Part shown: piece by piece, positions 26,336 to 35,055 of the stretch
Layout of the letters: each line of letters begins with the position of its first letter
Position numbering within the stretch: the first letter of the stretch is position 1
Origin: G965267425 sp965267425
Lineage (GTDB): Bacteria; Bacteroidota; Bacteroidia; Flavobacteriales_E; Vicingaceae
Reading direction: 5' to 3'
Length of the DNA stretch: 64,000 bases
Assembly (NCBI GenBank): GCA_965267425.1
Contig: OZ253959.1
Span: forward strand, 186,001 to 250,000
Notes under the pieces: model-generated
What the model was told of the DNA's origin: nothing
What the model saw: the letters and a program-made list of their open reading frames with translations, nothing else
The model's database searches: none
Position numbers and translations under genes: made by a program

Positions 26336-26391
26336 ATTGATTGAAAGTCTATTTCAACAAATCAATTCTAACCTTATTAAAACTGTAAAAA

Positions 26392-26745
26392 ATGAAAATT
26401 TTAAAATCGATCTTTTGCTTTGTACTTGTTAGTGTGTCGATGGCTTCCTATAGTCAATCCGAGACTAAACAGGTAATAGATACTGTCATTCATGTGGATG
26501 GGATTTGTGAAATGTGCAAAACGCGCATTGAAAATGCTGCAGACATGAAAGGCGTTAAACTTGCCAATTGGAATCAATCAACACACGAGTTACGTGTTGT
26601 ATATCGAACAGATAAAATGGATCATAATTCCATTGTTCAGGCCATTAATGAAGCTGGTCATGATACTGAATCCAGTAAGGCTACACCTGAGCAGTATGAC
26701 AGAGTTCATGCATGCTGTAAGTACCGGGAGCAGGAGGCACATTAG
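26392..26745 (+). CDS. Exported heavy-metal-associated (HMA) domain protein
   Basis: This 117-aa protein has a signal peptide (residues 1-21, ending SYSQS) and one HMA domain with the metal-binding motif GICEMCKTRI (C39 and C42). The C-terminus has a further ACCKYR pair. HMA domains carry Cu(I) or other soft metals through the CxxC pair. As an exported member of an operon with a cysteine-rich protein and a TonB receptor, it probably passes metal between the outer membrane and inner-membrane transporters. It ends 4 bp before the TonB receptor start. Metal identity is inferred only from family. Confidence 0.82.
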   Translation: MKILKSIFCFVLVSVSMASYSQSETKQVIDTVIHVDGICEMCKTRIENAADMKGVKLANWNQSTHELRVVYRTDKMDHNSIVQAINEAGHDTESSKATPEQYDRVHACCKYREQEAH

Positions 26746-26749
26746 TATT

Positions 26750-28999
26750 ATGATACGCCATATATTTCTTTTAGGGTCGTTGCTCATCGTGACCCTGAGT
26801 ACGCTTGTTGGGCAAACCATCACGGGGCTTGTTGTCGAAGAATCAGAAAAAGGCAAGATGGATCCCTTGATCGGAGCCAATGTGTATTGGAAATCGTCAC
26901 TAAAGGGAACGACCACCAATGAAAATGGGAAGTTTGAATTACCCTTTCAAACCTCGGATTCCACATTGATTATCAGTTATGTGGGTTATCAAAGTGACAC
27001 TATAAAAATTTCTCAACCAGATAAACTTACGGTTGTTTTAAAAAATTCAAGGGATCTGAATAGTGTTGAAATCGTCCATCACGAGAAATCCCAGGAATTA
27101 TCATTCATGAATCCTCTTCATACCATTGTGCTTGACGAAGAAGAATTGTTTAAAGCCGCGTGTTGTAATTTATCGGAGAGTTTTGAGACCAATGCGTCTG
27201 TTGATGCTTCTTTTACGGATGCCATAAGTGGAACCAAGCAAATTCAAATGCTTGGGCTTGCGGGAAGGTATTCTCAAATTATGAGAGAGAATATTCCAAA
27301 CGTCAGAGGACTATCATCCTTGCATGGGCTTGATTATATTCCTGGTGACTGGATGAAATCAATTAGTATAACCAAAGGTACAGGGTCAGTAGTTAATGGT
27401 TATGAAAGCATTACTGGACAAATCAATGTTGAGACCAGAAAGCCAAATGAAAAGGAAAAAATTCACTTGAATTTGTACGGAAATAGAGCGGGCAGACTGG
27501 AAGCGAATTTATTTCTTTCACAAAAGGTATCTGAAGGTTGGTCCACGAGTTTATCATTGCACGGAAAAAATTTGTCGACCAAAAATGACATGAATGATGA
27601 TGGATTTTTAGACATGCCATTAACGCAATCGTTAATCGGAATGAATAGATGGTTATACAATGGTGTGAAAAGAGTCCGCGGACAAGTTGGAATCAAATTT
27701 GTTTCAGCCAACCATCTTGGAGGCCAATTAAACTATGATCATTCAAGGCCTTCTGCGGATCAAAATTTGTGGGGAATGGAATTGAGCGCTCAGCGAATCG
27801 AAGTATTTACAAAAACAGCCTTACTGTTTCCAAAAAAGAAGTATCAAAGTTTCGGGCTTCAATTAACAGGGGTGGTTCACAATCAAGATGCATATTTTGG
27901 TTTGCGTAATTATGAAGGGGACGAACAGAGCTTTTATGCCAACCTTATTTACCAATCCATCATTGCGAACACAAACCATACGTTCAAAACAGGGTTAAGT
28001 TATTTATATGATGATTTTGATGAAACCTGGGATGGCCAAAATTTCTTCAGAACAGAGAGGGTTCCCGGAGCTTTTTTCGAATACACGTATACGTTCGAAA
28101 CCATGTTTTCTGCAATTGCAGGGGTGAGGGTGGATGATCACAATTTTTATGGAGCTTTTGTTACTCCACGATTGCACTTGAGGTATGCTCCTTTGGAAAA
28201 AACAGTCATACGTGGAAGCGCTGGGACGGGAAGAAAAACGGCTAACTTATTTGCTGATAATGCTGGAGTTTTAGCTTCATCCAGACAAATATTGATTCAA
28301 GGTGGTAGGGCACAATATTATGGGTTGGAGCCTGAAATTGCCACCAATTTTGGTGTCAGCATTTCCCAAAAATTTGATTTAAACTATCGAGAAGCTAGTG
28401 TGGTAGTTGATTTTTTCCGTACAGAATTTGAGAATCAAGTGATTTTAGATGTTGATGATAGTCCGCAAAGAGCTGTATTTTACAATTTGGATGGTCAATC
28501 TTATGCCAACAGCTTTCAAATTGAATTGAATTATGAATTGCTCAAACGGTTAGACATGAGATTAGCGTATCGATTTTACGATGTAAAAGCCACTTATTTG
28601 AATAGAGGATTGAGGTCAATGCCATTTGTGGCAAACAATCGAGGGTTTTTGAATCTTGCTTACAAAACCAAAATCAGTAAAAAGCAAAAACAGTGGAAAT
28701 TTGATGCAACAGGGCAAATTGTTGGTCAGCAAAGATTGCCTGATTCGGAATCCAACCCTCAAGAATATCAATGGGAACAATATTCGCCTCAATATTTCTT
28801 ATTGAGCGGACAAGTGACACATGTGGTGAATGAAAGATTCAATGTTTATCTGGGAGGCGAAAACCTGACCAACTATCAACAGGATAAACCCATCATATCG
28901 GCAGAGGATCCATTTAGTCCATATTTTGATAGCTCCGTTATTTGGGCTCCCATATTTGGTATAAATATTTACGGCGGACTCAGGTATACAATCTTCTAG
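26750..28999 (+). CDS. TonB-dependent outer-membrane receptor (metal-linked)
   Basis: The ATG at 26750 gives 749 aa with a signal peptide (about residues 1-21). An in-frame start at 26561 would run through the HMA gene and has no signal peptide, so it is rejected. After the signal peptide comes a carboxypeptidase-regulatory-like domain (about residues 24-105), the plug (SISITKGTGSVVNGYESITG), and a 22-strand-type barrel ending ...NIYGGLRYTIF. The plug begins with the motif AACCNLSESFETN, another cysteine pair, as in receptors linked with HYC_CC_PP and HMA proteins. It is likely to import a metal or metal chelate using TonB. Substrate unknown. Confidence 0.88.
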   Translation: MIRHIFLLGSLLIVTLSTLVGQTITGLVVEESEKGKMDPLIGANVYWKSSLKGTTTNENGKFELPFQTSDSTLIISYVGYQSDTIKISQPDKLTVVLKNSRDLNSVEIVHHEKSQELSFMNPLHTIVLDEEELFKAACCNLSESFETNASVDASFTDAISGTKQIQMLGLAGRYSQIMRENIPNVRGLSSLHGLDYIPGDWMKSISITKGTGSVVNGYESITGQINVETRKPNEKEKIHLNLYGNRAGRLEANLFLSQKVSEGWSTSLSLHGKNLSTKNDMNDDGFLDMPLTQSLIGMNRWLYNGVKRVRGQVGIKFVSANHLGGQLNYDHSRPSADQNLWGMELSAQRIEVFTKTALLFPKKKYQSFGLQLTGVVHNQDAYFGLRNYEGDEQSFYANLIYQSIIANTNHTFKTGLSYLYDDFDETWDGQNFFRTERVPGAFFEYTYTFETMFSAIAGVRVDDHNFYGAFVTPRLHLRYAPLEKTVIRGSAGTGRKTANLFADNAGVLASSRQILIQGGRAQYYGLEPEIATNFGVSISQKFDLNYREASVVVDFFRTEFENQVILDVDDSPQRAVFYNLDGQSYANSFQIELNYELLKRLDMRLAYRFYDVKATYLNRGLRSMPFVANNRGFLNLAYKTKISKKQKQWKFDATGQIVGQQRLPDSESNPQEYQWEQYSPQYFLLSGQVTHVVNERFNVYLGGENLTNYQQDKPIISAEDPFSPYFDSSVIWAPIFGINIYGGLRYTIF

Positions 29000-29065
29000 T
29001 ATTCTCGCATTCAGGAATATTCATTATGTATTTGAATTTCCGTTCATAAATATTACATTCGAAAT

Positions 29066-29467
29066 ATGGAAGAATTCGTTACCGTATACAAGGTTGAGTC
29101 CGGGCCCAAGATACCACACGTTGTTCTGGATTCTGAAAAAGGTATTTTTGAAATTAAAGGTCGTTCGATTCCTGAAGATTCTGCCAAACTTTATAAGCCC
29201 ATGTTGGCATGGATGAATAAATACGCCGAGAACCCTCAGAAGAAAACAACTGTGAACATCCATCTGGAGTACTTGAATACAAGTTCTTCAAAACATTTAT
29301 TGGACTTTTTTAAGGTGCTGGAAATCATTCATCAAGGTAAAGTGGGAAAGGTTGAGGTAAATTGGATTTATGAGGAAATGGATTTGGATATGGAAGAAGC
29401 TGGAGAAGATTACCAGGCACTTATCAAAATTCCTATCAACTTACAAGAAATAGAAAGCGAAGAATAG
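29066..29467 (+). CDS. SiaC-family regulatory phosphoprotein (DUF1987)
   Basis: The product has 133 aa. The signature is the segment HLEYLNTSSSKHLLDFFKVL, where the threonine of NTSSSK is in the position phosphorylated in Pseudomonas SiaC. The rest is the acidic alpha/beta SiaC fold (FEIKGRSIPEDSAKLYKP). In Pseudomonas SiaC switches a diguanylate cyclase, controlled by the kinase/phosphatase pair SiaB/SiaA. No siaA, siaB or siaD homologue is seen here, so partners must be elsewhere. The gene stands alone, between the TonB receptor and an exported protein gene. Confidence 0.8.
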   Translation: MEEFVTVYKVESGPKIPHVVLDSEKGIFEIKGRSIPEDSAKLYKPMLAWMNKYAENPQKKTTVNIHLEYLNTSSSKHLLDFFKVLEIIHQGKVGKVEVNWIYEEMDLDMEEAGEDYQALIKIPINLQEIESEE

Positions 29468-29539
29468 ATTTCCGCTCAATTTCTTTTCGTTTTGTTCGTT
29501 TTTCAAACGATTAATTGATCATTCTGACATACCATCATT

Positions 29540-31039
29540 ATGCAAAAATATTTGTTGACATGTCTTTTTGGACTTCATGTTTACTTGTCCTTTTCACAGA
29601 TCAAATCAGAACACCGCATTGAAAGTGAATTTGATAAAGATGTGGTTGAGTTTTTTATGATTCCCATGGATGAATATGGAGCATTAAAACTGTCATATCG
29701 TGAGCGAGAAAAGGGAAGAGGAAAGGTATTGGCTTTGTCTGAATTGAATACTCAACTTCAAGAAGATGGATTTCGGGAATATGAATTAGATGAGAACATG
29801 GTGTATAAAAACCACCACGTTCAACCTCCTTTCCTCACTATTTTATTCAAGCGTAAAAACAAGGGAAACTTTTTCATCTATCGATATAAGATGGGTAAAG
29901 GGTTGGTGAATGAAATCGAAGGCACTATGCATCCGAAATCCATCATTGATGAGTTCGTAAACAATGAAAAAATGGCGTTAATAGGGGCACATGTCAAAAG
30001 AGAGAGTATGTTGATCAAAGTTAATTTTGCCTCAGGAAAGCAAAACATTATTCCCTTTCAAAAAGAACAGAGTGCAGGCTACCCGGGAATTTCGGAAATG
30101 TTTTTATCGGACAACAATGATCTCATAAATGTAGTATTGGTAAAGAACAAAAAGCAAAACCCATATGTGGTTTTAAATCGATATAATGAATTGGATGTTC
30201 AAGAAGAAATCAATGTAAAAGTCAAAGATAAAAGCATTCTTTCAGCAGCCGTAACGGATATTGATGAAGGGAAATCCATTGTGTCAGGAACGTACGGATT
30301 ATATGGGAAAATGGAATCTACGGGAATGTACATTTCAGGAATTGACGGAGGCAAACAATCATTTATCAACTATTATCCGTTTTCTGATTTTGACATGGCG
30401 TTCGAACATTTACGCGATTCCAAGCGAAATAAACTTGAAAAGAAAAAACAACGGAAGGATGAAAAAAGAAAAGAACTGAATTTATCTTTTAGCATAACAC
30501 TTCATGAAATTCAAGTAATTAATAATGAATATGTGGTGATTGCGGAATGCTATTATCCAACGTACCGAACTGAGATGAGGCAGGTTACTGATCCACAGAC
30601 AGGAATGGTACGCATGGAACATGATATCGTCTTTGATGGTTATCAATATTCACATGCCATTGTGGCGGGTTTTGATAATGCCGGAAACAAATTGTGGGAT
30701 CAGACTTTGGAGATGTGGCAGGCGTATAAAGTGTTTAAGCCCAAGCGATTTATACAAGCTTCGGTTCATGATGACGTATTGAAGTTATTATTTGTAAGCC
30801 AGGGTAAAATTGTTACCAAGCAAATCAAAGCAGGTGTTCAATTGAAAGAAGGGAATGTTGAAATTTCACTTCCAGGACAATTGACTGAGGAATTGAAATA
30901 CAATCGAAACAATCAAATCGCATATTGGTATGACGCCTATTTTCTGGCCTGGGGTGAACAAAAAATCATCAATAACAGTGATAAATCCAAGGATAGAAAA
31001 AGGAAGGTATTTTTTGTAGAGAAATGGAAGTTCAATTAA
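29540..31039 (+). CDS. Exported protein of unknown function
   Basis: I do not recognise this 499-aa protein. It has a Sec signal peptide (about residues 1-20, VYLSFSQ) and a beta-rich body with repeated short strands and charged loops, including a very basic stretch at about 295-315 (SKRNKLEKKKQRKDEKRKE). It has no T9SS tail and no cysteine in the mature part except one near CYYPTYR. The stop overlaps the 3' end of the convergent lipoprotein gene by 4 bp. Periplasmic or outer-membrane-associated location is inferred. Confidence 0.55.
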   Translation: MQKYLLTCLFGLHVYLSFSQIKSEHRIESEFDKDVVEFFMIPMDEYGALKLSYREREKGRGKVLALSELNTQLQEDGFREYELDENMVYKNHHVQPPFLTILFKRKNKGNFFIYRYKMGKGLVNEIEGTMHPKSIIDEFVNNEKMALIGAHVKRESMLIKVNFASGKQNIIPFQKEQSAGYPGISEMFLSDNNDLINVVLVKNKKQNPYVVLNRYNELDVQEEINVKVKDKSILSAAVTDIDEGKSIVSGTYGLYGKMESTGMYISGIDGGKQSFINYYPFSDFDMAFEHLRDSKRNKLEKKKQRKDEKRKELNLSFSITLHEIQVINNEYVVIAECYYPTYRTEMRQVTDPQTGMVRMEHDIVFDGYQYSHAIVAGFDNAGNKLWDQTLEMWQAYKVFKPKRFIQASVHDDVLKLLFVSQGKIVTKQIKAGVQLKEGNVEISLPGQLTEELKYNRNNQIAYWYDAYFLAWGEQKIINNSDKSKDRKRKVFFVEKWKFN

Positions 31040-31653
31040 TTCTGAATCCGAAAGGCGATATTTCCCCGTCCGTTGGTGAGTGAAATAATTTCAGAATGTT
31101 GACTGTTGACTAATTCGCAGGCATATTTAATTTCAACCATCAAAAAATCTTCATTGTTAACGCTAACTTGTTTAGGTTCACCAATCTCAAAGAAAGACTC
31201 TTCACTTTGCGATGAAATATTGGATTGAAATTCTTGATTATCACCTGAAGAATATTCTATCAGCACAGACGGAGCAGAAAGCATTGAGTCGTTATCGGAA
31301 AAGTTTAAATCATCTTCGTTGTACAAAATACTATCTGGGGTGGGCCCATTTGGTTCGCTGATTGGAATTTCTTCAATAAGTGAAAATTTCAAAACTTCAA
31401 TGGAGTTTGATTTTGGTACCGAGAATTCAAACACCCAGAATCGAAATCCTTGTTCTTCATCTTCCACAATATAGGTTTCGCCAATGCAATTATTTTTTCC
31501 TGCAATGAATTCAAAAGGGGAATCATTGAAGTCGCCAAACGCATTCAATTGTGGTTCTTCCTCAACTACAACATCTTTGATTTCTTTTTTCTCACATGCA
31601 GTTAGCGCAAACAGCGAAATAGCAAAACAGATATGTAATATTTGTTTGATCAT
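31036..31653 (-). CDS. Lipoprotein of unknown function in the ECF sigma operon
   Basis: The ATG at 31653 gives 205 aa with a clear lipoprotein signal peptide ending LFALTAC, with the lipid-modified cysteine at C20. The mature protein is acidic and has two further cysteines (KNNCIGE and YACELVN), maybe a disulfide. Its ATG overlaps the stop of the upstream gene as ATGA (4 bp), so the two are translationally coupled. The third gene of the sigma factor operon. No domain is recognised; a role in the envelope response of the sigma factor is inferred from context. Confidence 0.65.
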   Translation of the reverse strand: MIKQILHICFAISLFALTACEKKEIKDVVVEEEPQLNAFGDFNDSPFEFIAGKNNCIGETYIVEDEEQGFRFWVFEFSVPKSNSIEVLKFSLIEEIPISEPNGPTPDSILYNEDDLNFSDNDSMLSAPSVLIEYSSGDNQEFQSNISSQSEESFFEIGEPKQVSVNNEDFLMVEIKYACELVNSQHSEIISLTNGRGNIAFRIQN

Positions 31654-32948
31654 TCTGACAATCTTATACCAATCCAAATTTGAAATTCATTGATTCTATC
31701 GAAATTGGAATTTTTAAATTCATCATTTAGCGTAAGGTCATTTAATCCAAAATTATAACGCATTCCAGCATTGATGTAAGAGGTAATTGAATACTCATAT
31801 CCAAGAGATAATCCATAACTCAAAGGAGCAAAACCACCAATGTATCCATTGGCTTTAGAGGTTTCCAATTCCGTTTCAGATTGACTATCTTCATAATAAA
31901 TGGTTCTTTCACCCTGAGCATTAAGTAGGTAGGATACAAATATTCCTGATGAAATATTGTGCCTATAACCCATTCGATATTTCAACTCAATGGGGAAATG
32001 CAAAAATTGCATCTTTTCCGTGTGGATGTTTTCGAGCGTAACATATCTATCAAGGAAATAAGTAATGATTTCTTTAGTTTGTTCCAATTCATGTCCACTT
32101 CTTTGCATATACTGTGCAGAAAATCGAAAGGAAGTTTTGATTCCAATTTGTTTCTGTATTCCTAATCCCAACAGATAATCGGCAGAAAAAGAACCATCAT
32201 TCTCAGTATTCGAATACCCATTACTGAGGTTCACTCCTCCAATGGCAAATACCTGAACATCTCTTAATGCAAATGGGTTTCTATGATTGCTGTAATCTCC
32301 AACGTTCGGAGCGGAAACTTTTTTATCAGCGCTTTGCTGAGCATCCATCAATTCCCGAGAATTCATAGACTGCAACTCAATAGCCGATAAATTCCAGTCA
32401 GATTGGACGTCAACGTTGATAGCAGATAAATCTTGTGATTCCTTGGACAATGGTAATTCGAGTTCATCAGTTGAAGAATTTTCAGCTACCGGTTCATACG
32501 ATGGTTCAGTGATGTTCGATTCGGAAGAAGCCAATTGTTCGTCATTTTCGTCAGAACCCAATAATTCTTTTGGCTTTTCGTTGCTTACCATTCTATCTTC
32601 TTCAGCAAGCTGTTGAGATGATATAAACTCTTCCTCCGCCGAATTTTGCTCTTCTGGAATAGCATCAGCTTGGTCAACGGTTGGATTTGTCGCCTGTTCG
32701 GCAGTTATATTCTCTGTAACACGATTATTGATAGCAATATCATCGGTTATTGGCGTATCGTTACTCCAAATAAACCAACCCATAGAAAGCCCAATGCCAA
32801 TTCCCATAGCCAGCATTGACCGTTTGAAATAGGGCTTCTGCACCAAACGAATGGGCATCTCCTGATCCAACTGAGATTTCATGGCATCCCAATATTCAGG
32901 CTTGTAGTGCCCCTGTGTATTATGGTCAGACGACTTATTTGTTGCCAT
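31650..32948 (-). CDS. Anti-sigma-like membrane segment joined to an outer-membrane-type beta-barrel
   Basis: The product has 432 aa. The N-terminal 40 residues are hydrophilic, with no signal peptide, and include YWDAMKSQLDQEMPIRLVQK. A single transmembrane segment follows (about residues 43-62, MLAMGIGIGLSMGWFIW). A long acidic, Glu/Ser-rich linker (about 65-215) leads to a C-terminal region with the pattern of an outer-membrane beta-barrel (PorT-like, about 222-432: FAIGGVNLSNGYS near its start and NEFQIWIGIRL at the end). It overlaps the sigma factor gene by 14 bp. The N-terminal layout suits an anti-sigma factor, so this may be a one-protein envelope sensor. I rate the fold clear and the function inferred. 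Confidence 0.6.
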   Translation of the reverse strand: MATNKSSDHNTQGHYKPEYWDAMKSQLDQEMPIRLVQKPYFKRSMLAMGIGIGLSMGWFIWSNDTPITDDIAINNRVTENITAEQATNPTVDQADAIPEEQNSAEEEFISSQQLAEEDRMVSNEKPKELLGSDENDEQLASSESNITEPSYEPVAENSSTDELELPLSKESQDLSAINVDVQSDWNLSAIELQSMNSRELMDAQQSADKKVSAPNVGDYSNHRNPFALRDVQVFAIGGVNLSNGYSNTENDGSFSADYLLGLGIQKQIGIKTSFRFSAQYMQRSGHELEQTKEIITYFLDRYVTLENIHTEKMQFLHFPIELKYRMGYRHNISSGIFVSYLLNAQGERTIYYEDSQSETELETSKANGYIGGFAPLSYGLSLGYEYSITSYINAGMRYNFGLNDLTLNDEFKNSNFDRINEFQIWIGIRLSE

Positions 32949-33504
32949 GATAACTTAAATTTTGCTCATTGTTTTTTTTTAATGATGTCTGCAATTGATC
33001 TCTTGCTTTTAGCAAGTACCACCTTGAAGTACTTTCATTAATGTTCAACATTTCTGCAATTTCTTTGTGCGAATACCCTTCAACCACAAACAGATTAAAT
33101 ACGGTTTGCAATACATCAGGAAGTTCAGTAATTAATTTTTCAATTTCTCGTTCTTCCATGCGCATTGCATCAAGATTCCAATCTGCTTTATCAGGAACTG
33201 TATCTTCCAATCGGATATGTTCCTTGTATTTCTTATTCAATTTGATAAAGTCCAACGATTTATGAATAACGATGCGCTTTATCCACCCTTCAAACGAACC
33301 TTCACCCTTGAATTGGCTAATTTTCTTAAACACATTTAAGAATCCGCTATTCAAGACCTCCAGGATGTCTTCATCATTTTTTATATATCGTCTGCAAACA
33401 CTATACATGGTATTAAAATATGCCTCATAAACGGCCTTTTGGGCCCTTCTGTCGTTATTTATGCAACCGCGTATTAAACGCTTTTCTTTATCTTTTTTAA
33501 ACAA
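32935..33504 (-). CDS. ECF-type RNA polymerase sigma factor
   Basis: The product has 189 aa with sigma region 2 (about residues 25-95, NTMYSVCRRYIKNDEDILEV, then GWIKRIVIHKSLDF) and region 4 (VFNLFVVEGYSHKEIAEMLN, with the helix-turn-helix SHKEIAEMLNINESTSRWYL). The start is TTG at 33504: an in-frame TAA lies nine codons upstream and there is no ATG or GTG between. It overlaps the next gene by 14 bp, the usual sign of a sigma/anti-sigma pair. Promoter specificity and trigger are unknown. No gene with an obvious target promoter could be found. Confidence 0.88.
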   Translation of the reverse strand: MFKKDKEKRLIRGCINNDRRAQKAVYEAYFNTMYSVCRRYIKNDEDILEVLNSGFLNVFKKISQFKGEGSFEGWIKRIVIHKSLDFIKLNKKYKEHIRLEDTVPDKADWNLDAMRMEEREIEKLITELPDVLQTVFNLFVVEGYSHKEIAEMLNINESTSRWYLLKARDQLQTSLKKNNEQNLSYHGNK

Positions 33505-33551
33505 CGGGCAAATGATTAATGTATACTGTTACGCCCGGAGTCCGAATTCAT

Positions 33552-34709
33552 TTATGTGTGAAACAATAGATTATTTACATTTTTACCTACTGAATTTCCG
33601 GCCTCCTGCTTTACAAGTATAACGAAAATCCCCTCTTCAGAACAGCTATTTGCCGCGAATAACCGCTTGCTAAATTGCTCAGTATTAACATTTTTAATTG
33701 CAAATGAAGCATCTTCAAAACCATCTGAAGAATTCTCATTTGTAACAGACGCGAATCGATATGTTGCAACAAATTCACTATCGGAAGAGGGGAAAGGATT
33801 ATTACCTAACCCAATTAATTTATCGTTTTTCAGACAGGTATTTGCGGTTAATTCAATCTTGTTGTTTTCTGTTGTGTTGGCGACAGGTTCTTCTTCTTCA
33901 TCCCAAATGGTATTTTCATGACTAAAAACAATGGTATTGTTTGCGAATAATCCTTTTTCAGGCATGAAACAACGCGGATTCTCCAAAGTTGGGTCCATGA
34001 AATTCTCACCCTCATTTTCATCTATGGAAGTATTCAAATCAATTAACGATGTCAATTGCTCAAAAGAATTTACCACTGCCTCTTCATATGTTGGAATGAT
34101 ATTTCCACTTTCAGCATCAACAAAAACTGGCTCACTGTATTCTTGTGCATTGGTAAAATGAAACTTGTAACACAAGGCATAATTTCTTTGTTGGAAATCA
34201 TGTGTGATGACCAATTTTGCTTCAGGATCAATCAAAGAATGAAAAGAACTTTCCGTAAACGAAACATTTGTAGCACTTGATTTTAGTACATTTTCCAAAG
34301 CCATTTTTTCAGAAATGGTAACAATGGGTCTGAAATCCAGTTCCGGAAAGTGAAACCCAGAAGCAGATTTAATGAATCCATTTTCCGATGCGATTTGAAA
34401 GAATGTATTTTCAACCGGGTATCCTTTGTATGTCTGTTGGAAAAAATGTGTTTTATTTCCTGTTGGATCAATTTGGGTGGATACTAAATTAAAATCATGA
34501 TCCTTATTAACATCCAGTGCTTTAGTCAACCATTGGGAACCATCATTCAGAAGTCTGACTTTGTGTTGTGTTTCAATCAGTGCTGTTTCCTGATGATTTT
34601 GCTCTGTAAACAAAGTTTCTACGTTCCATTTCTCTTGGTCATTCTGCCAATCACTTCTCAGAAAATAGAGAGCAAAAATGATAAACACCAGACAGCCAAA
34701 TTTATCCAT
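33552..34709 (-). CDS. Orphan protease-propeptide protein (FTP/PepSY-like), no catalytic domain
   Basis: This 385-aa exported protein has an N-terminal hydrophobic segment (residues 4-17). It then shows an FTP-type propeptide pattern, NKTHFFQQTYKGYPVENTFF followed by FRPIVTISEKMALENVL, and a PepSY-like piece (YKFHFTNAQEYSEPVFVDAE). In secreted M4/M36 thermolysin-like proteases these precede an HExxH domain, but here the C-terminal half has no HExxH and ends NNLLFHT*. It might be a stand-alone inhibitor or chaperone, or a protease gene that has lost its catalytic part. The region downstream (33505-33551) holds no peptidase remnant. Function inferred only. Confidence 0.6.
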   Translation of the reverse strand: MDKFGCLVFIIFALYFLRSDWQNDQEKWNVETLFTEQNHQETALIETQHKVRLLNDGSQWLTKALDVNKDHDFNLVSTQIDPTGNKTHFFQQTYKGYPVENTFFQIASENGFIKSASGFHFPELDFRPIVTISEKMALENVLKSSATNVSFTESSFHSLIDPEAKLVITHDFQQRNYALCYKFHFTNAQEYSEPVFVDAESGNIIPTYEEAVVNSFEQLTSLIDLNTSIDENEGENFMDPTLENPRCFMPEKGLFANNTIVFSHENTIWDEEEEPVANTTENNKIELTANTCLKNDKLIGLGNNPFPSSDSEFVATYRFASVTNENSSDGFEDASFAIKNVNTEQFSKRLFAANSCSEEGIFVILVKQEAGNSVGKNVNNLLFHT

Positions 34710-35055
34710 GTATTCGCGCGTTTTACATTCATAGACGACAGGTGTTTTGATCTTGTTGGAGAAATTTGAAAAAAAGTTGAATTTTTTTTCAAATCGATAA
34801 AAAATCGGTCAAGACGGATATTCTCAACGTTGAATTTTATTCATTTCAATGTGCCATTTTGTATATATATGGTATAGGATTGATGAAATCCGGTAGCTCA
34901 TATGTGTCGATAAAACTTTCTCAATCGCTCTACAACGACTTTTAAATAAGGGAGATTGAAGCTCCAATGGGAGATTTGCCCTCAAAGTGTCTTTTTAAAT
35001 TTTTTTCATAAGCCGAAACTTTATATCGGATAATTATCACTTAATCTCAAGATCG
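34710..35055. other. Intergenic region between divergent genes, with an AT-rich inverted repeat
   Basis: 346 bp without a supported gene separate the propeptide gene from the RHS operon. It contains a perfect 12-bp inverted repeat at 34764-34794 (ATTTGAAAAAAA, 7-nt loop, TTTTTTTCAAAT), a GGATT/AATCC mini-hairpin near 34877, and two GGGAGATT copies at 34950-34980. No exact TAnnTTTG box was seen for the RHS operon. It probably carries both promoters, so the repeat could be an operator. Confidence 0.4.
34764..34794. repeat. Perfect 12-bp AT-rich inverted repeat
   Basis: ATTTGAAAAAAA (34764-34775) and TTTTTTTCAAAT (34783-34794) are exact complements around a 7-nt loop. It lies 55 bp upstream of the propeptide gene start and 261 bp upstream of the RHS operon. 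With runs of A and T on both sides it could form a hairpin or bind a dimeric regulator. Not a typical terminator, as the stem is almost pure AT. Confidence 0.55.

Noticed and set aside
26561..26749. Upstream extension of the TonB receptor frame
   Set aside because: It runs through the HMA gene in another frame; the ATG at 26750 gives a proper signal peptide and lies 4 bp after the HMA stop.
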